From: Rossellomorea marisflavi
Lineage (GTDB): Bacteria; Bacillota; Bacilli; Bacillales; Bacillaceae_B
Direction: 5' to 3'
Length of the DNA: 64,000 nt
Assembly (NCBI RefSeq): GCF_009806575.1
Contig: NZ_CP047095.1
Span: forward strand, 2,174,001-2,238,000
Part shown: positions 1-7,824 of the stretch, one piece after another
Layout of the letters: every line of letters starts with the position of its first letter
How positions within the stretch are numbered: position 1 is the stretch's first letter
Made by a program: the position numbers and the translations under genes
Notes under the pieces: model-generated
What the model was told of the DNA's origin: nothing
Seen by the model: only the letters and a program-made list of their open reading frames with translations
Database searches by the model: none

Positions 1-789
1 AACGATGAAATCGGCGAGCGGATTGTTGCCACGGTGCGGGGTGAAGGAGTCGATACGACTCATGTAAAAAAAGATGAAATGCACAATTCAGGAATCTTTT
101 TTAAAGAAATCATCGGGAGCGGAGAGGTCAGGGTCCAATACTTCCGCGCAGGATCTGCCGCTTCCCATATGGAGCCCGCCGATTTACCTGCATCCTTCAT
201 ACGCTCGGCCAAGTATCTTTATCTTACAGGAATCACCCCGGCACTGAGCGAAACGTGTAAACACACAATTTTTGAAGCGATCAAAATAGCCAGGGATTCA
301 GGAGTAAGCGTGGTATTCGATCCGAATATCAGGAGGAAGCTGTGGAGTGAAGAGGAAGCAAGGTCCACTTTGACAGCGTTATGTGAGCTATCTGATATCG
401 TCCTTATCGGTGGCACCGAAGGAATGTTCCTCTTCGGGACGCAAGATACAGATGAAGTTGCCCATCGATTATTCGAAAGCAAGCAGACCCGCTTGGTTGT
501 TATCAAAAAGGGTGCAAAGGGGGCTGCCTATGCTAAACCGGGAAGCGAGACCGTTCAAGTCGACCCATTCCCGGTATCCAGCGTGGTCGATCCCGTGGGA
601 GCGGGGGACGGATTCGCTGCGGGGTTCTTGTCAGGGCTGATCGAAGGGCTGAAAACAAAGGAAGCCGTAAAAAGGGGCTGCGCCGTCGGTGCCATGGTCA
701 CCATGGTCAGTGGTGATTATGAAGGTCTACCGGATGAGCGGCGCTTGGAATCATTTCTAAACAGAGACAAGGAAGACATTGAAAGATGA
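1..789 (+). CDS. kdgK: 2-dehydro-3-deoxygluconokinase, PfkB family (5'-truncated)
   Basis: The reading frame is open from base 1, so the gene begins before the window and the internal GTG at 34 is not its start. The product is a PfkB/ribokinase-family sugar kinase. The C-terminal signature DPVGAGDGFAAGFLSG carries the catalytic Asp and the anion-hole glycines, and DPNIRRKLW lies mid-protein. In this family the enzyme phosphorylates 2-keto-3-deoxygluconate at the 6-position. The next genes encode a KDPG-type aldolase and galactonate dehydratase, which fits a KDG/KDGal kinase better than ribokinase or fructokinase. The substrate is inferred from context. It ends 18 bp before the aldolase start, so co-transcription is likely. 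Confidence 0.85.
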   Translation, partial: NDEIGERIVATVRGEGVDTTHVKKDEMHNSGIFFKEIIGSGEVRVQYFRAGSAASHMEPADLPASFIRSAKYLYLTGITPALSETCKHTIFEAIKIARDSGVSVVFDPNIRRKLWSEEEARSTLTALCELSDIVLIGGTEGMFLFGTQDTDEVAHRLFESKQTRLVVIKKGAKGAAYAKPGSETVQVDPFPVSSVVDPVGAGDGFAAGFLSGLIEGLKTKEAVKRGCAVGAMVTMVSGDYEGLPDERRLESFLNRDKEDIER

Positions 790-807
790 GAAGGAAGGCT
801 GATGAAA

Positions 808-1446
808 ATGAAAACGCTTAACAAAATCCTTGAAGGAAAAGGGATCGCCATCATCAGGGGTTACCACACGGAAGACGCTGTCAAGATTGCCCGTGCCTTG
901 AAAAAAGGAGGCGTCACCCTTTTAGAGGTGACGTTGAATTCACCCGATGCTCTCCAAACCATCAGGGAATTGTGTAATGAGCCTGGAATTACCGTCGGGG
1001 CCGGTACCGTTCTGGATGGTGCCGCAGCACAGGGAGCAATCGAAGCAGGGGCGAAATTCATTTTATCTCCCACCTTGAAGGTCGAAACGATCCGGACTGC
1101 GAAACGGTACGGGGTAGTCAGTATCCCCGGGGCGTATACGCCTTCTGAAATCTTGACGGCTTTTGAAGAAGGGGCAGATATCGTAAAGGTGTTTCCTGCA
1201 ACGGCCCTCGGACCATCATTCATCAAAGATATGCAGGGCCCGCTTCCTCAAGTCCGCCTCCTTCCGACCGGTGGTGTAACGGTAGAAAATGCAGTAACGT
1301 TCTTGGAAGCTGGGGCTGTCGGTGTAGGGCTCGGGAGTTCACTTGTGCATAAAACAGAATGTGTGGATGACGCATTCTTAGACGAAATTGAAATGAAGGC
1401 CAAACGGTTCAGGGAACTGGCCATGATGAGAGGGGTAAGAACATGA
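808..1446 (+). CDS. eda: KDPG/KHG aldolase (2-dehydro-3-deoxyphosphogluconate aldolase)
   Basis: This cytoplasmic class I aldolase, about 212 residues, is the usual length for the KDPG/KHG family. It cleaves 2-keto-3-deoxy-6-phospho-sugar acids to pyruvate and glyceraldehyde 3-phosphate. The family landmarks are visible: LLEVTLNS with the catalytic Glu, GAGTVLD, FILSPTL, and ADIVKVFPA with the Schiff-base Lys. I prefer the ATG at 808 because AAGGAAGG at 791-798 is 9 nt upstream; the ATG at 802 would be too close. The stop overlaps the start of the dehydratase gene by 4 bp. Together kinase, aldolase, dehydratase and permease make a galactonate-type catabolic operon. Confidence 0.9.
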   Translation: MKTLNKILEGKGIAIIRGYHTEDAVKIARALKKGGVTLLEVTLNSPDALQTIRELCNEPGITVGAGTVLDGAAAQGAIEAGAKFILSPTLKVETIRTAKRYGVVSIPGAYTPSEILTAFEEGADIVKVFPATALGPSFIKDMQGPLPQVRLLPTGGVTVENAVTFLEAGAVGVGLGSSLVHKTECVDDAFLDEIEMKAKRFRELAMMRGVRT

Positions 1447-2590
1447 AGATAACAGGATATGAGTTATTCCAAGTACCACCAAGATGGTTGTTCCTTAAGA
1501 TCGAAACAGACGAAGGAATCACAGGCTGGGGTGAGCCGGTGATCGAAGGAAAGGCAGCAACCGTCAAAGCTGCTGTCGAAGAACTCATGCAGACGCTGAT
1601 CGGAAAGGATCCTGCCCGCATCGAGGACCATTGGAACATGATGTACCGATCGGGATTTTATCGTGGTGGACCCATTTTGATGAGTGCCATTGCGGGCATA
1701 GATCAGGCGCTGTGGGATATAAAAGGGAAGTTTTACGGAACACCCGTCCATCAATTACTCGGAGGAGCCTGTCGTGATTCGATCAAAGTGTATTCATGGA
1801 TCGGGGGAGACCGCCCGAGTGATGTTGGAAAAGCGGCTAAAGAAGTAGTGGATCGGGGATTTGAAGCAATCAAGATGAATGGTACCGAGGAGCTTCAATA
1901 CATCGATTCCCATCAGAAGATCGATCAGGTTCTTGAGAGGGTGGCGGCCATCAGGGAAAGCGTGGGACCGTACGTGGGCATCGGGATCGATTTCCACGGA
2001 CGAGTACATAAACCGATGGCCAAGATACTGGCCAAAGAACTTGAACAGTTCCGCCCGATGTTCATCGAGGAGCCAGTCCTGCCTGAAAACAATGAGGCGC
2101 TCCGAGAGATTGCTGCTCATACGAATATTCCCATCGCCACAGGAGAGAGAATGTTCTCCAGATGGCAATTCAAGCCGTTGTTGACGGATGGATATGTAGA
2201 TATCATTCAACCGGATCTTTCCCACGCTGGGGGATAACGGAGTGCAAGAAAATCATTTCCATGGCAGAAGCCTTTGATGTAGCTGTAGCACCCCATTGTC
2301 CTTTGGGCCCGATTGCCCTTGCAGCCTGTCTACAGGTGGATGCGACTTCCCATAATGCCGTCATCCAGGAGCAGAGCCTGGGTATCCATTATAACGTCGG
2401 AAGCGATCTGTTGGATTATATCGTCGATAAGGACGTATTCCGTTATGAAAATGGATTTGTTGAGATCCCTCAAGGCCCGGGGCTGGGCATTGAAGTGAAC
2501 GAAGAGGTGGTAAGGAAGATGGCGGCCGAGGGACATGATTGGCATAATCCAATCTGGAGACACAAGGATGGCTCCATTGCCGAGTGGTAA
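1443..2590 (+). pseudogene. dgoD: D-galactonate dehydratase, one-base frameshift
   Basis: This enolase-superfamily (mandelate racemase/muconate lactonizing type) enzyme dehydrates D-galactonate to 2-keto-3-deoxygalactonate. Shared landmarks with the DgoD family include [66 protein letters not shown] and the end [11 protein letters not shown]. The frame stops at 2235-2237 just after [12 protein letters not shown] and resumes in the -1 frame with [14 protein letters not shown]. Adding one G to the G5 run at 2229-2233 restores a 382-residue protein with no other change. The break is therefore either a real recent mutation or a homopolymer sequencing error. Similar breaks in three other genes favour the error. 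Confidence 0.85.
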
Positions 2591-2625
2591 AGGAAAAGGT
2601 TAACTGACAAAAGGGAGGGATTCAC

Positions 2626-3978
2626 ATGGATTCAGGAACAATGTTGATTCTTATAACCGTATTAGGAATTGCACTGCTATTATTCTTAGTTATGAAATCA
2701 AAGCTTCAGGCATTTGTCGCCCTTCTCATCTCGAGCTTATTCATCGGACTCTTATCCGGTATGGAGATGCAGGAGGTCATTGCCTCCATCGAACAGGGGA
2801 TGGGAGGAACGTTGGGGTTCATCGCTGTCGTCGTCGGCCTTGGTGCCATGTTCGGTGAAATGCTCAGGGTTTCCGGTGGAGCAGAACGCCTGGCGATTAC
2901 CCTGGTGAATAAATTCGGGGATAACAAAGTCCAGTGGGCACTCGGTTTGACCGGGTTCATTGTAGCCATTCCTGTATTTTTGGATGTTGCACTGGTTATT
3001 TTGATCCCGATTGTTTATAGTCTTGCCCAGAAAGCAAAAAAATCGACGCTCTATTTCGGAATTCCATTGCTGGCGGGACTTGCCGTGACGCACAGTTTTG
3101 TCCCTCCTACACCTGGACCGATTTCAGTTGCGTCCATCCTCAATGCAGATCTGGGATGGGTCATCCTATTCGGATGTCTCGCAGGTATTCCGGCCATGAT
3201 TTTGGCAGGACCTGTATTCGGCCGGTACATCGGGAATAAAATCGATGTGAAAGTACCGGATTTCATCGATCAGGAAGAGCTCCAAAAGTTTAAGAATGAA
3301 AAGGATTTACCAAGCTTCGGTATGATTTTCATCCTGATCATGATTCCATTGTTCCTGATCCTTCTCAATACAGTGACGGGACTGGTTTTACCAGAAGGGA
3401 ACACCGCGAGATCGATTCTTACGTTTGTTGGTCATCCGTTCATCGCTCTGACGATCTCAACGTTGTTGACGTTTTACTTCCTTGGGACGAAAAGAGGTTA
3501 TTCCAAGGATGATATTCAGAATATCGCAACCAAATCCCTGGAACCTGCAGGGATCATCATCCTCATCACCGGTGCAGGGGGAGTGTTCAAACAAACCTTG
3601 ATCAATAGTGGTGTAGGGGATGTACTGGGTGAAATGATGGCAACTTCCAATCTGCCGCTTGTCGTCGTAGCATTTATTATTTCAGCATTCGTCCGCGTGG
3701 CACAGGGCTCCGCCACCGTCGCGATGATCACGGCAGCCGGCTTGATGTCCCCGATCCTTGGAATGGTGGAAGTGTCCCAGCCGATGCTTGGATTACTTGT
3801 CATATCCATCGCGAGCGGAGCGACTGTATTCTCCCACGTCAATGATTCAGGCTTCTGGCTCGTCAATCGTTTCTTCGGATTGACTGAGAAGCAGACCTTA
3901 CAAACATGGACCGTGATGGAAACGATCATCGGATTTGTAGGATTCGGTGTTGTATTCCTTATCAGTTTCTTCGTTTAA
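2626..3978 (+). CDS. GntP-family gluconate/galactonate permease
   Basis: A 450-residue, very hydrophobic membrane protein of the GntP/DsdX family (proton symporters for gluconate-type sugar acids). It has roughly 12 or more membrane segments. Family-type stretches include GLGAMFGEMLRVSGGAERLA near residue 75, VTHSFVPPTPGPISVA near 155, FVRVAQGSATVAMITAAGL near 360 and FSHVNDSGFWLVNRFFGLT near 405. GGGAGGG lies 7 nt upstream of the ATG. It is the last gene of the operon, after the dehydratase and before a strong terminator. The neighbours suggest galactonate or a related aldonate as substrate, which is inference. Confidence 0.88.
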   Translation: MDSGTMLILITVLGIALLLFLVMKSKLQAFVALLISSLFIGLLSGMEMQEVIASIEQGMGGTLGFIAVVVGLGAMFGEMLRVSGGAERLAITLVNKFGDNKVQWALGLTGFIVAIPVFLDVALVILIPIVYSLAQKAKKSTLYFGIPLLAGLAVTHSFVPPTPGPISVASILNADLGWVILFGCLAGIPAMILAGPVFGRYIGNKIDVKVPDFIDQEELQKFKNEKDLPSFGMIFILIMIPLFLILLNTVTGLVLPEGNTARSILTFVGHPFIALTISTLLTFYFLGTKRGYSKDDIQNIATKSLEPAGIIILITGAGGVFKQTLINSGVGDVLGEMMATSNLPLVVVAFIISAFVRVAQGSATVAMITAAGLMSPILGMVEVSQPMLGLLVISIASGATVFSHVNDSGFWLVNRFFGLTEKQTLQTWTVMETIIGFVGFGVVFLISFFV

Positions 3979-3987
3979 GTGAAAATA

Positions 3988-4028
3988 AAGCCCGGAATCC
4001 TGTAAGTATGCAGGATTCCGGGCTTTTT
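3988..4028 (+). terminator. rho-independent terminator of the galactonate operon
   Basis: A perfect 15-bp stem (3988-4002 with 4011-4025, AAGCCCGGAATCCTG and its complement) has an 8-nt loop and is followed by T residues. It lies 10 bp after the gntP-type gene. Confidence 0.93.
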
Positions 4029-4061
4029 GACTTATAAATAGGATTTAAGGATCCATAAATA

Positions 4062-4088
4062 AAAGACCTGGACTTGGTCCAGGTCTTT
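4062..4088 (-). terminator. terminator of ctaB
   Basis: An 11-bp perfect stem (4062-4072 with 4078-4088, AAAGACCTGGA) has a short loop. On the minus strand it is followed by TTTTATTTA, so it ends the ctaB transcript. It may also stop leakage from the plus-strand operon. Confidence 0.85.
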
Positions 4089-4093
4089 ACCGT

Positions 4094-5005
4094 TTAAAAT
4101 ATGATGCCCAGCAGGGAAAATACAATGACAGCGGAGAATAGCAGTGTCATGTGAAGTAAAGAATAGAAGAACATTGTATTTGCCCACTGCCGCTGTTCCA
4201 TTTTACGTCTTCCGTAGATGCTCAAAACGAGCCATCCTGCACTGAGTACAAGGCCGATCGTCATAAGGGTGATGCTCACCGGCATAAGAAGGAGACTGGC
4301 CAATGCCAACACCACAAGATACACATTGGTTTGAATGACAGTGCGCTTGAATCCTTTCACCACTGGCAGCATTGGTACGTTAGCTGCTTTATAATCATCA
4401 TGCTTCCTGATGGCAATGGCATAGAAATGCGGCATCTGCCAAATCATACTAATGACGAAAAGGCTGATAATGGCCGGATGATCGATGGAAGAATGGACGG
4501 CCGTCCACCCGATGAGGACGGGCATCGCACCGGATATACTTCCAATCTCCGTATTATAGATCGTCCGTCTCTTGCTCCACATCGTATAGGGAACGACGTA
4601 GAAGAAAAGACCGAGTAAACCGAATAAAGCGGCCATCGGTGTCGTGAGTGCCAAAAGGAGCAACCCTACCAGGGCCATGCTGATGGCGATCCACAAAACG
4701 GTCATCGGCTGGATATCACCTGTGACGGTCGGACGGCTCTTCGTCCGCTCCATGAGGCTATCGATATCCCGGTCATAGAGATTATTGAAAGCACCGGCAG
4801 CACCGATCACAAGGGCAGATCCGAGGACGGCCAGAATGATATTGGGCAGGTTCTCAACCAGATTCAAATCGAACATGTAGAGTGCCAGTGTCAATCCGGC
4901 GACCATTGGAATCAGGTTGGATTTGATGATGCCGGTCTTGATGGTTTGGGTCAAGACCTCACTATATGCGCGTTTCGTTGGTAAAACGTGCTCTTGAGTT
5001 TTCAT
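4094..5005 (-). CDS. ctaB: protoheme IX farnesyltransferase
   Basis: An integral-membrane UbiA-family prenyltransferase that adds a farnesyl chain to heme B to make heme O for terminal oxidases. The first Asp-rich motif NNLYDRDIDSLMERTKSRP binds the Mg-prenyl diphosphate; FYVVPYTMWSKRRT, EIGSISGAMPVLIGW and WQMPHFYAIAIRKHDDY follow. About nine membrane segments are apparent. The chosen ATG at 5005 gives 303 residues, the usual CtaB length; the frame stays open further upstream to 5116, but that extension runs into the promoter and operator of the divergent tetR gene. A solitary ctaB copy, away from other cta genes, is a little unusual. Confidence 0.93.
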   Translation of the reverse strand: MKTQEHVLPTKRAYSEVLTQTIKTGIIKSNLIPMVAGLTLALYMFDLNLVENLPNIILAVLGSALVIGAAGAFNNLYDRDIDSLMERTKSRPTVTGDIQPMTVLWIAISMALVGLLLLALTTPMAALFGLLGLFFYVVPYTMWSKRRTIYNTEIGSISGAMPVLIGWTAVHSSIDHPAIISLFVISMIWQMPHFYAIAIRKHDDYKAANVPMLPVVKGFKRTVIQTNVYLVVLALASLLLMPVSITLMTIGLVLSAGWLVLSIYGRRKMEQRQWANTMFFYSLLHMTLLFSAVIVFSLLGIIF

Positions 5006-5051
5006 TATTATCATCTCGCTTAGCTGGATTCTATGAAGATAGTAATTCGGT

Positions 5052-5102
5052 TTGCACATACCGAAAAGAATATATATACTATATGGTATATTAATAGTAT
5101 AT
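5052..5102 (+). promoter_or_regulatory. tetR promoter with overlapping palindromic operator
   Basis: TTGCAC (5052-5057), a 17-bp spacer and TATACT (5075-5080) form a sigma-A type promoter reading towards the TetR gene. A perfect inverted repeat, ATATACTAT (5074-5082) and ATAGTATAT (5094-5102) separated by 11 bp, covers the -10 box and start site. It lies between ctaB and tetR, so it is a good candidate operator for autoregulation and possibly for control of ctaB. The operator role is inferred. Confidence 0.6.
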
Positions 5103-5133
5103 TCGTAAACTGTCAAGAAATCAGGAGGACATC

Positions 5134-5730
5134 ATGAACAGAAGAATGACGCAAGAGGAAAGAAGGAACGAGACACGGCAAGCACTTCTGGGCGCAGCAG
5201 TGGAATTATTTGCACAAATGGGCTTCCACGGGGCTTCCATTGATAAGATCTCTGAAAAAGCAGGATACAGCAAAGGTGCATTTTATGCCCATTTTGATTC
5301 TAAGGAAAACCTATTCCTCATACTCCTTCAGCAGCAGATGGAGGGATATGTCCACGACATTGAATCGATCCTAAATCAACAAGAGTCCATTGAAGACTTT
5401 GTGACAGCCATGAATCACTACTATGAACAACGCAAATTCCTCGAACAATCGTCCTGTTTGCTAAACATAGAGTTCCTACTTTACGCCATGAGGGATCCAT
5501 CCGTAAAGGAAAAGTGGTCTGACCTCATCCAGGCCTCAGTCGATCAGATTGCTTCAGGAATCGAAAAGCTTCTTGGGAGTGTACATCCTTCTAAAGAGCT
5601 GACGCCGGAAGAACTTGCCTGGGCCATTTTGTCACTGGAGAATGGGATATCCATCTATTCCTTCATCCGTCAAGATCAGGTGCCATACAGACTATACGAA
5701 AAAACATTGAAAGACCTCTTAATCTGTTAA
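5134..5730 (+). CDS. TetR/AcrR-family transcriptional regulator
   Basis: A 198-residue TetR-type repressor. The N-terminal helix-turn-helix spans about residues 12-55, with LFAQMGFHGASIDKISEKAG and YSKGAFYAHFDSKENLF being typical. The remaining helical domain would bind an unknown ligand. A strong SD (AGGAGG) precedes ATG 5134. It is divergent from ctaB and upstream of a DedA gene 115 bp away, so either may be its target. The palindrome at 5074-5102 is its likely operator. Confidence 0.9.
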   Translation: MNRRMTQEERRNETRQALLGAAVELFAQMGFHGASIDKISEKAGYSKGAFYAHFDSKENLFLILLQQQMEGYVHDIESILNQQESIEDFVTAMNHYYEQRKFLEQSSCLLNIEFLLYAMRDPSVKEKWSDLIQASVDQIASGIEKLLGSVHPSKELTPEELAWAILSLENGISIYSFIRQDQVPYRLYEKTLKDLLIC

Positions 5731-5845
5731 AATATGTGTCACTATTCATTGAACACTATTCATTATACCAGCTGTACATACAGAGAGAGCGATCTGGATG
5801 TGACATTTCTCTAAACAATCGAATCTACCATCTTTGGAGGGAATC

Positions 5846-6454
5846 ATGGAAAAATGGATTATTGAAAGCATGGAGCAATACGGTTACCTTGGGATCTTTT
5901 TATTGGTGGCACTTGAAAATATCTTCCCACCCATCCCTTCTGAGATCATCCTGACGTTCGGAGGATTCATGACCACAACGAGCAGTATGACGATTCCGGG
6001 GGTCATTCTCGCTTCAACGGCAGGGTCTGTCGTGGGGGCCATCATCCTTTACGGGATCGGGGTGTTACTCTCAGCCGACAAACTTGAACGGATTGTTGAT
6101 AGATGGGGCCATATCCTCAGGGTCAAACCAGATGATATAAAGAAAGCCGATCGATGGTTTGACCATTATGGGTATCGTGTCGTCCTGCTTGGGCGGATGG
6201 TGCCGTTGATCCGAAGCCTCATTTCGATTCCTGCAGGCGTTGCGAAGATGAAATTTATGTACTTCCTTCTCTTCACGCTAATCGGTACATTAATTTGGAA
6301 TACTGTCCTTGTATGGGTGGGATCGGCTGTTGGAGATTCATGGGACAGGATCGTTCAATACATGGACGTGTATTCTTACGTCGCCTACGCACTCATCGCA
6401 CTGGTACTGCTCTATTTTGCATACAGGTGGATGAAGCGATTCAAGAAGAAGTAA
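5846..6454 (+). CDS. DedA-family membrane protein
   Basis: A 202-residue DedA/VTT-domain protein with four or five membrane segments. Family signatures are ALENIFPPIPSEIILTFGGF near the N-terminus and GRMVPLIRSLISIPAGVAKM in the middle. Several DedA proteins are lipid-carrier flippases (undecaprenyl phosphate or phospholipids) needed for envelope stability; the substrate here cannot be told from sequence. The ATG at 5846 follows TTTGGAGGG at a good distance; the in-frame TTG at 5834 lies in front of the SD and is unlikely. It ends at a strong terminator. Confidence 0.9.
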   Translation: MEKWIIESMEQYGYLGIFLLVALENIFPPIPSEIILTFGGFMTTTSSMTIPGVILASTAGSVVGAIILYGIGVLLSADKLERIVDRWGHILRVKPDDIKKADRWFDHYGYRVVLLGRMVPLIRSLISIPAGVAKMKFMYFLLFTLIGTLIWNTVLVWVGSAVGDSWDRIVQYMDVYSYVAYALIALVLLYFAYRWMKRFKKK

Positions 6455-6461
6455 TATCTCG

Positions 6462-6497
6462 GGCCGGGCTCACCTATGTGAGCCTGGCCGTTTTTTT
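6462..6497 (+). terminator. rho-independent terminator after dedA
   Basis: A 12-bp stem (GGCCGGGCTCAC, 6462-6473, with 6478-6489, one G-U pair) has a 4-nt loop and seven T residues at 6491-6497. Confidence 0.93.
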
Positions 6498-6548
6498 GTG
6501 TGGAACGGAATCTTGCGGGCTATACTACAATTAAGGAGGCATGCGTTC

Positions 6549-6809
6549 ATGACATCAAAGAGTGAGAATATGGAAAAGGAATATAAGAACCTCGAGAGGC
6601 TGCTCGCTTCCACCCTGCACTATTTGTCCGACGATGAAGTAGAAGAAATCGATCTCGAGTACCTCATGGAGCATACGAACGGACTCCGGGAGTGGTGGCA
6701 GCAGTACCGGGAGAAAAACAAAAAGGTATTGGAAAAGGAAATTCAGCATCTTTTGCCTTCTCTTTCTCTGGAGGAATTGGAAGAATTAAAGGCAAGACTA
6801 AAAAAGTAA
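6549..6809 (+). CDS. small acidic/helical hypothetical protein
   Basis: An 86-residue, highly charged protein with no membrane segment. It looks almost entirely helical, with an acidic stretch SDDEVEEIDLEYL and Lys/Glu-rich ends such as LSLEELEELKARLKK. I do not recognise the family. AAGGAGG at 6533-6539 sits 9 nt before ATG 6549, a clear translation start; the ATG at 6541 is too close to the SD. It stands between a terminator and the next gene's leader, so it probably has its own promoter. Confidence 0.7.
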   Translation: MTSKSENMEKEYKNLERLLASTLHYLSDDEVEEIDLEYLMEHTNGLREWWQQYREKNKKVLEKEIQHLLPSLSLEELEELKARLKK

Positions 6810-6951
6810 ACCTTGACTGAAAAGGTCGTTGAGTTTGATGAACAAAGGGTGAACAAACGTTTACAATTAAGTTACAACTGCACATTATAGTTGGAACCGT
6901 TACCCATCTATCTGATATAATCAGGATAGGTAGAGAAAGGGGCAGGGGGCC

Positions 6952-7272
6952 ATGCAACTGCAAAATTTAAGCACAGAAGAGATTGATCTCTGTTATCGCG
7001 CAGATCCATTTGAGATGACTCGGTCAATCTTAAAAGAGGACCTCAGGGGGCTTGAAATCATCTCACTCAAAGGGATTGAAAAGCGAAACCTGCTTCCAAA
7101 AGAAGTCGTAAACGTACTGTTGATCTATTTCTATGAGGAATTTGGTGGACAGGTGTATAATCGCACCGATTTGATTAAATTATACAATTCATGGGCATCA
7201 AATAATGTAAACACATTTGATGAAGCAGTCCAGATGGCAAAGGAAGACATCAGGCATTATCTTGGCCGCTGA
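6952..7272 (+). CDS. small protein resembling the DnaD/DnaB C-terminal domain
   Basis: A 106-residue protein. The segment LPKEVVNVLLIYFYEEFGGQ, then YNRTDLIKLYNSWASNNVNT and FDEAVQMAKED, matches the helical YxxxIxxxW-type pattern of the C-terminal module of the Gram-positive helicase loaders DnaB and DnaD. Those loaders are far longer and carry a winged helix that is absent here. The product would be a stand-alone domain that might bind DNA or a replication partner; this is inference. The ATG at 6952 is preceded by a G-rich SD-like stretch. TATAAT at about 6915 may be its -10 box. Confidence 0.55.
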   Translation: MQLQNLSTEEIDLCYRADPFEMTRSILKEDLRGLEIISLKGIEKRNLLPKEVVNVLLIYFYEEFGGQVYNRTDLIKLYNSWASNNVNTFDEAVQMAKEDIRHYLGR

Positions 7273-7329
7273 TGATTAATGTATATAGATATGAAGCGAG
7301 ACCGGGACAAAAATGTTTTAGTCATAGCG

Positions 7330-7377
7330 AAACCCGAATCCAGTTGCCTACGATCAGGCAATTGAATTCGGGTTTTT
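7330..7377 (+). terminator. long hairpin with T tail (terminator or repeat)
   Basis: AAACCCGAATCCAGTTGCCT pairs with AGGCAATTGAATTCGGGTTT across a 6-nt loop, about 18-20 bp with a few mismatches or G-U pairs, and ends in T residues. It can terminate the 6952-7272 transcript. The preceding CCGGGACAAAAATGTTTTAG-type segment resembles repeated intergenic hairpins of Bacillaceae. Confidence 0.6.
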
Positions 7378-7423
7378 AATTTGTTTCATGAATATTCCGT
7401 TTTTCTTGTTTCTTGCGGTTGAT

Positions 7424-7450
7424 AGGAATGCAGGACGAAGACTCCCTCGG
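7424..7450 (+). repeat. fragment of a Bacillaceae REP-like repeat
   Basis: GCAGGACGAAGACTCC followed by CTCGG resembles the opening of the widespread GAAGACTCCTGCGGG-type intergenic repeat of Bacillaceae. A fuller copy lies on the other side of the insertion sequence. The interval 7273-7590 otherwise shows no convincing gene. Confidence 0.35.
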
Positions 7451-7633
7451 AAAAAGTTATTATGACGGGTGTTCCCAACACTTTTCTTAGGTGAAAAATT
7501 TTTTTGAATATCCTTTCGGATTTTCTTCATTCCTTCATTTATCATTTATTCAAAATAAAGGGGATCGAGCCTACGCGTTGCGTCAGGAGATTGGATAAAT
7601 CCCCCCTTTTTAATTCTTATGGGCACCTTTGAT

Positions 7634-7720
7634 CTCTGCTTGTTAAGGGGACTCACCCTCCCATATCTCCTGGCATCTATGTGCTCACATTCCTTCGTTG
7701 GGTCTCGCCTTAACGCAGAG
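7634..7720 (-). ncRNA. candidate IS110 guide (bridge/seek) RNA region
   Basis: Downstream of the transposase stop, the minus strand holds a 13-bp stem with one 2-nt bulge: CTCTGC plus GTTAAGG (7708-7720) pairs with CCTTAAC plus GCAGAG (7634-7648). It encloses a 59-nt apical region at 7649-7707. IS1111-group elements are known to carry their guide RNA in the 3' non-coding end, with large loops that recognise target and donor. Position and shape fit; no pairing to target DNA was demonstrated. A 64-codon frame over 7546-7740 is probably incidental. Confidence 0.45.
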
Positions 7721-7824
7721 GCCAGCTTATGCTCCTGCATGGACTGATCTAAGATGATCGTCGAAAGTCTTGTGTGTGCCGGCTTCTCAGTGTCTAGGTT
7801 GTTTTAATTAAGCGAGCGTAGATG

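Noticed and set aside
7546..7740. 64-codon minus-strand ORF after the transposase
   Set aside because: It lies over the structured non-coding end of the insertion sequence, has no good SD, and its product resembles no known protein.
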